This document shows, piece after piece, positions 58,001 through 64,000 of a stretch of DNA of 64,000 nucleotides. Below the pieces are notes generated by a model. That model saw nothing but the letters and a program-made list of their open reading frames with translations. It was not told the DNA's origin and ran no database searches. The translations under genes and the position numbers were made by a program. This DNA is from Axinella damicornis (taxonomy: Eukaryota > Porifera > Demospongiae > Axinellida > Axinellidae): NCBI GenBank assembly GCA_963931865.1, contig OZ007515.1:684501-748500 (forward strand), read 5' to 3'. Each line of letters opens with the position of its first letter. Position 1 is the first letter of the stretch.

Positions 58001-59688
58001 TTCAACTGGCGGATAGAATTTAGGAGTGCTCATCTACAACATTACATAATGATGATGTAACCACTAGAACTCACCATGCACAATCTTTCCAGTGGCTTTT
58101 CTGACAAAGTCACATCCAGCAGTAATGTTCCCCCACTGGTCACCTCCTCCTAACTGGCAATGGCATGTAGCAGGGGCGGAGCAAGATGGGTAACCAAGGC
58201 AACAGGGGCAAAGTACGTAGGTAACCAAGATGGAGCATGCAGGTGGCAACGGCACACACACACTGTAGTCTAAATGGAGGAGTTGACCACTTGCCTGAAT
58301 CCAGCAGTGGTGGTGTTTGTGCAGGTGCAGGAAATCGTAGGCCTGGAAGGTGGGATAGAGGAACTCTGCACAACTCATCCCCTCGTCAGTCTGCAGCCTC
58401 ATCCTTACACTGGAAGGAGAGGCAGTACGTAGTCCGACATAAGATGGACAAAGGTTCATTTGATGTGCACACCCACTTACCTTTCCTTTCCTAACATGGC
58501 ACTCAGTCTAAAGTGTCTTGCAATCTCTGACACAAAGTCCACTGCACTGACACCCTCCCACCAATCAGCATTGTTCAGAATCCTGCGTACATGCGTGACC
58601 ACAACAGTAGCAAGACTTTAGTTCCCGTAGACACCTACAATCATGATTGAAAACCATCTCTTCCCCAATCAACCACGGAAGTCCAATTTAGAACCTACTG
58701 TATATCATGCAAACACCCAATTACTTGCAGTAGATTACTGGGAATGTCACACAGCTAACTTTAACTGGGGCTGATTTCTTCTGCAGTACAGCCGTCCATC
58801 GTTCTCAAATATCCTGGTCAGGTTCTCAGCTATTCCTGTGACGTTCCTCTCCAGGGCCTCACGAGGCAACACATCTCTCTCCTTCAGCCGTCCACTTGGG
58901 TCCCCGACAATGCCTGTAGCCCCACCCACCTGAGAGTGGTGACACACTCACATCATTGGTGCATCCAGTCATGGAGCACAGCTACAGAATCATTGGTCTT
59001 CCTCTCGTCTGATGATTAGGGATAATTAGTTCAGGCCCAGCAGACTTGTTAATGTGGCATTCCTATCCATCTGTCTAATCTATCTATCTATCTACATTCC
59101 TATCCATCTGTCTAATCTATCTATCTATCTACCTATCTATCTATCCATCTATCTATCGATCTATCTATCTATCTATCTATCTACCTACCCATCTATCTGG
59201 CTGGCTAGCTAGCTAGCTAGTTAGCTGTCGATTTATCTGTCTACATAATAATTGATAATCCAGAGATTCTGGAGGAAAGAGGAATCAAGTTGAGTCTCTC
59301 ACCACTGCAATGGGCTGGTAGCCAGCGTGTCTAAAGTGGAGCAGTGCCATGATGGTCATGAGGTTGCCAGTGTGCAGGCTGTCCGCTGTGGGGTCAAACC
59401 CAACATACACTGCACTCCCAGAAGAATGCTGCAGGACGTCTATCCTGGATAGGTGTGTGTGCATTGGGGAGAGGGTGTGCACCTGAGTTAGTACTACCAG
59501 TCCAGCTGTAGCCACAAGCTACTTTTGTCTACCAGCGCATGGTTCATGTGGTTTCCTGGCTACAGCCCCTTGCTCGCATACTTTGTGCACTGGTTGACCA
59601 GTCCCCTCTCCCCCAGAGTCTGCAGCACCCTCTCGGTGGATAGGGAGGACCACAGGCGCCTGCAAACCCGCAAACACCCTCTCCTCAT
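55088..59688 (-). CDS. YARS2: mitochondrial tyrosyl-tRNA synthetase
   Basis: Class I aaRS charging mitochondrial tRNA-Tyr. Minus-strand exons: MRRGCLRVCRRLWSSLST (start 59688; Arg-rich presequence) and VLQTLGERGLVNQCTK; SAVYVGFDPTADSLHTGNLM with HIGH-type HTGN (about 59380), HFRHAGYQPIAVV; GGATGIVGDPSGRLKERD (about 58920); a middle exon with MSCAEFLYPTFQAYDFLHLH (about 58380-58320); LGGGDQWGNITAGCDFVRKA (about 58140); LTSGSGEKLGKSMGNAVWL with the KMSKS-type KLGKS (about 57860); YELYQHFVRTADQEVEVYLK; PEKFVAQKCLAEHVTRLVHG (about 57585-57530); then QNLVKAGGLYLNSV, LLAGGITVVRVGKKNYRLVK (S4-like end) to the stop at 55088. The HG exon's donor is expanded into the 31-bp array. Divergent alignments leave the 55.4-56.4 kb exons uncertain. 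Confidence 0.92.
55560..56058. repeat. dispersed repeat family C (YARS2 intron copy)
   Basis: Shares most of its length with 41728-42214 in the CYBA intron. Both copies have AAGTGCCGCGTAA near the left, CGACTTCCGGTGGCAGTACC in the middle and CTACCAGGAGTGCGGTTGCC at the right end. The left terminal inverted repeat seen in the CYBA copy is not evident here. Confidence 0.75.
56629..57535. repeat. 31-bp minisatellite seeded by a YARS2 splice donor
   Basis: About 26 highly regular 31-bp units (plus degenerate ones at the left) with the core ACCTCCATGCAAGAGGTATG. On the minus strand, the sense strand of YARS2, every unit reads CATGGAG|GTAAGA, identical to the real exon end and donor after LVHG at about 57525. 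31 is not a multiple of three, so all three plus-strand frames stay open and create a spurious 335-codon frame. A GTATGT donor-like string is also present on the plus strand in most units. Confidence 0.92.
59080..59215. repeat. TATC tetranucleotide array
   Basis: TCTA/TCTG repeats with a duplicated CATTCCTATCCATCTGTCTA block in a YARS2 intron. Confidence 0.9.
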
Positions 59689-60685
59689 CGTTCTGCACTG
59701 AAATACTGTTTGGGGAAATCCCTGCAATCGGCCATGACGTAATAACGAACTGTGCGGCCGGCCGGCCGGATATGCAGTACCCCGGCCGGCCCGGGCGAAT
59801 TTTTTTTTTGGACGTACTTTCGACTAGACTTAGTCTCTGGCAGATCCATCAACTACGCATGCGCCAAACCGTAACCCAACCCTAACCACACCCACAAATT
59901 TGCAATTTGAACGTGCAGCACAAGGAGCTTGAAGCGGACGAGTGTTTGGTAGCAGAGACAGAAGGAGCTGGTGTTTGCTGAGTCCCCATGAACTTGGCCT
60001 GGACCCCAAACTAAACTTGGAACCCCTCAACTACCTTAGCCATTCATTTGTCTATTTAGTTTTTTGTACTGCATCAGTATACAGCTACTACCATGCTCAT
60101 GTACACATGATGGGCTCAATCAAAGTGTTTGCAAACAGTCCTATATGCATCTTCAATTTCTTCAGCCACCCACACTGGCCAAAATGCTGCTTGCTGCTTT
60201 ACGTCGTACTCCAGGTAGCTAGTAGATTGGTGCCAGTCAACAAGCCATCTGTGTAAAGATGAAGAAAATGAATCAGCTAGAATGGAGTATAACGTTCTGA
60301 AAGGGTAGGTTGTGATACATTTGCACAGTATATCGATATCCCTGAGGCATGCACAACTATGCATGTGGATTCACCATCACCCCCCTCCAACTTTTACTAT
60401 TAGCTATAGGTGGGGTGCTTTAGCACCGACTAGAGGGAGTGGCAGTGTGACAAGATAACATACACAGTAATTTCGTTTGTTCTACGATTCAAGTTCTCCA
60501 TGGGAGGAGCGGGGAGAAGGCTGCTCTGTACTTTCAAATAATGCATCCCAAAATACAGTACAGACTTCAGGCGACTTACTTAGCTTAGTCTGGTACCAGA
60601 CTTTCACTCACGGCAGAGGAGTTCGGTCGACGTTTGCGAATGGGTTGGGTTTAACCGATGACATTTGCGTAAACACCCCCCCCCC

Positions 60686-60983
60686 CGTACGCGTGCACGA
60701 GAGCGATCAAAGGGCTCACAACAAGCACACCACATGCAGCTCTTTCCACTGTCTACAAGTCCCTTCTTGTAGCTAGTCCATGAGGAAAGGGAGCGCTTGG
60801 TAGCACAGGCTCTTGCCATAGCCAGTAGGTAGCTAGCCACACGAACACGTCGCTGCCTTCGTACACAGCTCTCATGGAGGAGCGCTGCTCTTCTTTCACA
60901 GTAATCCATGTCATTTTCAGCCTTCGCAAAGCATAGGAAAGAGCCTCAGAGAAACTACTACCACCGGAACTTTTGCATGCCAT
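60686..60983 (-). pseudogene. RecQ-like DNA helicase fragment, frameshifted
   Basis: The minus strand from ATG 60983 reads MACKSSGGSSFSEALSY, then VKEEQRSSMRAVYEGSDVFV, typical of the segment before the RecQ-like ATPase site. A GCTA duplication (GGCTAGCTACC, about 60830) shifts frame. In the next frame PTGYGKSLCYQALPFLMD is a complete Walker A region, and after another break LVVSPLIALV matches motif Ia. The match ends at a poly-G tract at 60676-60687. No later helicase motifs (DExH, QxxGRxGR) are found. This is a decayed copy, perhaps of a multi-copy or transposon-borne helicase; intact relatives are not in the window. Confidence 0.65.
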
Positions 60984-61402
60984 GATTGCTACTCTTCGTT
61001 GCGGTTCTTCTAGGAATGTAAACGTAGACGTCATCGTTTCACGGAAGAATACCGAGATATCCTATTTTCCAAGATTTTGGGGGAAATTAAACGCATGCGC
61101 AAACAGTGTATACCAGGCCTTCCCCCCGCGATTGAAGGCCGAGGCTAGTCAACGACATACGACTTGTTCTGACACTAAACAGGTGGAAACCACAGCACTT
61201 CTCTATACGTTAGTAATCTGCTTGCAGGTAGTGTACTTAACGCCTGGGAAAAAACACCGTATATGGAAGCACTGTGGTTCACAGCTACTTATCAGCCACC
61301 TCAGAACAAGTCGTATATGGGCAGTCAACCAGGTTCCTCCGCTGTGCGCGAGTGTGGTGACCGAGACTATACTTCAACTACATTATTGTATACTGAGCAT
61401 AA

Positions 61403-61855
61403 TAGTCTAGCGGGCTAGCCCCTCGAATTTCCCCAGCACGGATCGACTCACGCGACCGCACGGGGAAAAGGAGGGTCTAGAAACTTTGGACCACTTTGCT
61501 TGGGCTCTACTCGAAATCGGGTAGAGCCAATCAGATTGCAGCTGTCACGTGGTGATCTTTCAAATCGCTCAGTACAAGCGTTGAGGACTGTCTGAAGTTG
61601 CCTGTGATTGCTGTTCTCCTGCACAACGACCAAACAGACAGACGTACAAACAGCCAACGAGGTTAGCGGGCCGGAATCGACTGACTGCAGTTGCACTGAT
61701 TGGAATATTATGACGTAAACAGACATGATGTAAGCTTAATTGCATTCTTTCGTACCGAGTAAAATGGTCCAAAGTTTCTAGACCTTCCTTCTCCGCGCAC
61801 GCATACTGAAAGCGATCGCGCGCTGGAGAAAGCGAAGGGCTAGCTTGTTAGACTA
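61403..61855. mobile_element. 453-bp MITE with long imperfect inverted repeats
   Basis: Arms of about 90 bp: left TAGTCTAGCGGGCTAGCCCC through GGGTCTAGAAACTTTGGACC, right its imperfect complement (GGTCCAAAGTTTCTAGACC ... GGGCTAGCTTGTTAGACTA). Flanks CTGAGCATAA (61393-61402) and CTGAGCACAA (61856-61865) match at nine of ten bases, indicating target duplication of about 8-10 bp. Nested in the 2.4-kb inverted-repeat unit. Confidence 0.75.
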
Positions 61856-62243
61856 CTGAGCACAATATAATATGCAGCATCACTGAGAATATCAGCGAAT
61901 GCAGACTTATCTACCGGACTCAACTACCAGTCGATACAGTGATTTGAACCCTGAAAAATGTCAGTACAGTAGTACTTTGGAACAGAAATGGCGGGAAATC
62001 CATGTAATAATATTATACCCATCTCTGTACCTCATGACAGCTTCATCGCTTCTGTTTACAGCTTTATCAGCAGTTGTTCAGCGTTCCTCCTCTGCTTTCC
62101 TTCTCAGGACAGTCCTGTGTGTATACTTTGCCCCACCATGTGCTTATGGGGGTGTGTCGTACTAATCTGCGCATGCGTAGTTGGTGGATCTGCCAGAGAC
62201 TAAGTCGAAAGTACGTCCAAAAAAAAAATTCGCCCGGCCCGGC

Positions 62244-63145
62244 CCCGCGCGTACCCATCGCAGCCCCACCCACTTTCCAGTTTTGGATTTGCCTTCTCTT
62301 CAACTGTCTGTATGCATAGGGTTAGGTTAGTTGATCAACTTTTCTTGAGTGAAACAATTCACGTACTTAGTGGAGTGGTTAGTGCAATTCCGCAAGTTCT
62401 CACTGTGAAAAAGTCGATGTTACATTACTATGAACAGAAACAAGTGCAGTTAATAGAGTTGACAGGCCTAAACAGATACTCATGCCCTAGCCTCGTTCCC
62501 AGGCCCATGCCATTTTCAGTTCCGTACTGCAAGTGATGAAAAGCTGGGCGGGTGCCTGGGAACGACGCTACTCTTGCCCCTAGTCAACAGCTCCAAATTG
62601 AATCATAACATTTTAACCAATCAATCATGTTCCACAAATGTTTCATTGGATATAAATTAGTCAACTTACACCAGTTCTAAATTGCAATCAAACACTTTCA
62701 TGTACGCTTCATTGTTTTGTTAGTTGATAGTCAAAACTTTCACTAGCTCTGAATTTTACAAACACCAATTTTGAATTTTCACTTTAGCATTTTGACTAGC
62801 TAACCAACACGTTCCAGGGATACACTGAATGTTTTGATAAACTATCCAAACTTGTGTTCCCCGCATGCAGTACTGTGTCCATAGTACATGCACAATGGAA
62901 CCCTTGCTCCATCCACATGCAGATGGTAGAGGATACCACTCAATAATGCATTTCCACACCCAGGAAATTCCCTATACCAGTTCTACAACTGCATTTCATG
63001 CAAAGGTTAGACATTGTACTTTAATACTGCCAGAGAAGTGTATTAACTCAGAAGTGTATTATCATAATAATTTTTTATTATAAGCAATTGAAAAAAAAAC
63101 TTATAGGGGAAAGTGTAGCGACGTACGTGACACGCCTTCGCATTT
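62244..63145. other. AT-rich intergenic
   Basis: Apart from the family A element at 62488-62570 I see no gene. It contains repeated short phrases such as TTTTGA and AACACTTTCA. Low GC compared with neighbouring genes. Confidence 0.4.
62488..62570. mobile_element. foldback element, family A (long subtype)
   Basis: Ends TAGCCTCGTTCCCAGGCCC and GCCTGGGAACGACGCTA, with interior TTTTCAGTTCCGTACTGC / GATGAAAAGCTGGGCGGG. Flanks CTCATGCCC and CTCTTGCCC match at eight of nine bases. Confidence 0.82.
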
Positions 63146-63203
63146 AGCACCTGGCCCTAATATACCCTAACCCATCGCCCTACTTCATGCCGGACCAATA
63201 ACC
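63146..63203. mobile_element. family B element, right half only
   Basis: CTGGCCCTAATATACCCTAA then CCTACTTCATGCCGGACCAA matches the right half of the copies at 39116 and 49852. No left arm is seen, so it is a truncated copy, about 110 bp upstream of the lysozyme-like gene. Confidence 0.7.
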
Positions 63204-63313
63204 ACCGGATGAATTTATGGAAAAATAATGATGTAATGGTTCGACATAAGAAGGGTCCGACTTCGCAAATCAGTTGCAAACTGCAGGCTACTTCGCCTAG
63301 CTAGCGATCTCAC

Positions 63314-64000
63314 ATGCGGAGGACGAAGATGCGACTAGACCTCCTCCTGCTCAGCATTGCCGCCGCCGTAGCAGTAATGCCCGAGACTGCAATTTGTGCG
63401 TACAGTTGCGTGAATAGTTACGCACCAGCCAGTTACATCGGCAATCCTCGAGTTCCAACAAACTGTAGCCTGGAGACGATAACTCCTGCGTGTCCCCGCA
63501 GCTGGAAGTCGGGTGTGCCTCAAGGTCAATCGGCAGCCTTGCCGCTCATTGACGTACGTTTCGTCCAGTGCCACGAGGGGTTTACCTGTTGCGGCTACGT
63601 TCCAATAAACTCCCGAACAGGGCAAGTTCTGGGACAGAGCGGAGTAACAATTGGCTCAGGGGTGGATTTGGGATCGAAAACCAGTGCCTCCCTAAGTGCT
63701 ATCGGTGTATCACAAAACATCATTGACCAGTTGGAACAATATTTCGGTCTCCGCACGAACGGAGCAGCTTGTGCAGCCATTGAACTGCCTCTGTTTATGA
63801 CATGTCCAAACGCGCAGATGTTGACAGAGGCTGTGAAAAACGACGTCGTTGGGCAAGTACAGCGACGTTACGACAGGGAGAGGATAAGTGCAACTACTGA
63901 TTCATTTACTGCTCTTCCGCGTGGCATTCGCACTGCAGTTGCAGACGTTTGGTTCCAATTTGGTATTCTTCCTGATGAAGCACCACGTTTCTGGGGTTTT
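63314..64000 (+). CDS. secreted pesticin/T4-lysozyme-like muramidase (partial, 3' end outside window)
   Basis: Open for 229 codons to the window end with no intron. Residues 1-28 form a signal peptide (basic MRRTKMR, hydrophobic LLLLSIAAAVAV, then AICAYSC). After a Cys-rich linker comes a domain resembling the pesticin C-terminal/phage T4-type lysozyme fold: HEGF at 87-90, GVTIGSGVDLG at 110-120, LEQYFGL, a helix region LTEAVKNDVVGQVQRRYDRE, FTALPRGIRTAVADVWFQFG and PRFW. E88, T112 and D118 fit the Glu/Thr/Asp catalytic arrangement (TIGxGxD) of that family, so peptidoglycan cleavage outside the cell is the inferred role. Being intronless beside intron-rich genes, with bacterial/phage-type relatives, suggests lateral gain. 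Extra cysteines suggest adaptation to secretion. Family assignment is from recalled motif patterns only. Confidence 0.75.
   Translation, partial: MRRTKMRLDLLLLSIAAAVAVMPETAICAYSCVNSYAPASYIGNPRVPTNCSLETITPACPRSWKSGVPQGQSAALPLIDVRFVQCHEGFTCCGYVPINSRTGQVLGQSGVTIGSGVDLGSKTSASLSAIGVSQNIIDQLEQYFGLRTNGAACAAIELPLFMTCPNAQMLTEAVKNDVVGQVQRRYDRERISATTDSFTALPRGIRTAVADVWFQFGILPDEAPRFWGF

Larger units (their letters stand above)
59784..62243. mobile_element. 2.4-kb inverted-repeat unit (candidate composite element)
   Basis: Left arm about 59790-59873 (CGAATTTTTTTTTTGGACGT, then ACTTTCGACT...AGTCTCTGGCAGATCC, CAACTACGCATGCG). The right arm, about 62169-62240, is its complement with few differences (a 5-bp insert on the left). 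GC-rich GGCCGG/CCCGGGC borders lie outside each arm. Inside are a broken helicase fragment and a smaller inverted-repeat element; no intact transposase. The left arm lies about 100 bp upstream of the YARS2 start. It could be a decayed transposon or a segmental inverted duplication. Confidence 0.6.

Noticed and set aside
59870..59905. AACCCTAACC-like repeats suggesting telomeric sequence
   Set aside because: Only one or two imperfect units in the arm-adjacent region; no array.
59942..60256. 104-codon open frame next to the left arm of the inverted-repeat unit
   Set aside because: No motif, no coding-like composition, no family similarity recognised.

Overview
This is eukaryotic, almost certainly metazoan, nuclear DNA. 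It is a gene-dense stretch with many short GT-AG introns and protein families typical of animals with cilia: BBS4, TSNAXIP1, CBFB (RUNX partner), CYBA/p22phox, DENND11 and a DIPK1-type kinase. The compact divergent gene pairs, long CA/GT and poly-G/C tracts and swarms of tiny inverted-repeat elements suggest an early-branching animal such as a sponge. That placement is inference, not proof. All exon boundaries below were read by eye from splice signals and family similarity.

Layout: 180-393 pogo-like MITE; 741-7175 (-) LONP2, peroxisomal Lon ending in SKL; 7260-11498 (+) ACTR5; 11773-12101 (-) NOP10; 12320-13854 (+) EMC4; about 14.8-15.1 kb (-) an unassigned candidate first exon; 16575-20973 (-) DENND11; 21121-25900 (+) MCM4; 26355-29308 (-) TRIP13; 29426-35359 (+) BBS4; 35703-37905 (-) MRPL38; 37983-38875 (+) STMP1 micropeptide; 39505-43125 (+) CYBA; 45018-46964 (-) CBFB; 47174-49743 (+) DIPK1-type kinase; 50146-54735 (+) TSNAXIP1; 55088-59688 (-) YARS2; about 59.8-62.2 kb a composite inverted-repeat region holding a broken RecQ-like helicase fragment; 63314-end (+) an intronless, secreted pesticin/T4-lysozyme-like gene cut by the window end.

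The genes do not form one pathway. Six neighbouring pairs start head to head within about 60-220 bp (LONP2/ACTR5, NOP10/EMC4, DENND11/MCM4, TRIP13/BBS4, MRPL38/STMP1, CBFB/DIPK1), so shared promoters dominate the layout. The MCM4 side carries an NF-Y box and a perfect E2F site, and TSNAXIP1 has an RFX-type X-box just upstream of its start.

The most unusual content is: (1) the pesticin/phage-lysozyme-like gene with signal peptide and no introns, probably acquired laterally; (2) a dispersed family of 36-106 bp foldback elements (ends TAGCCTCG...CGAGGCTA) that repeatedly shows 9-bp target duplications; (3) at least four genes in which the exon/5'-splice-donor junction itself has been tandemly duplicated, reaching about 26 copies in YARS2; (4) nested MITE structures, including a piggyBac-like element with TTAA duplications inside an older repeat.
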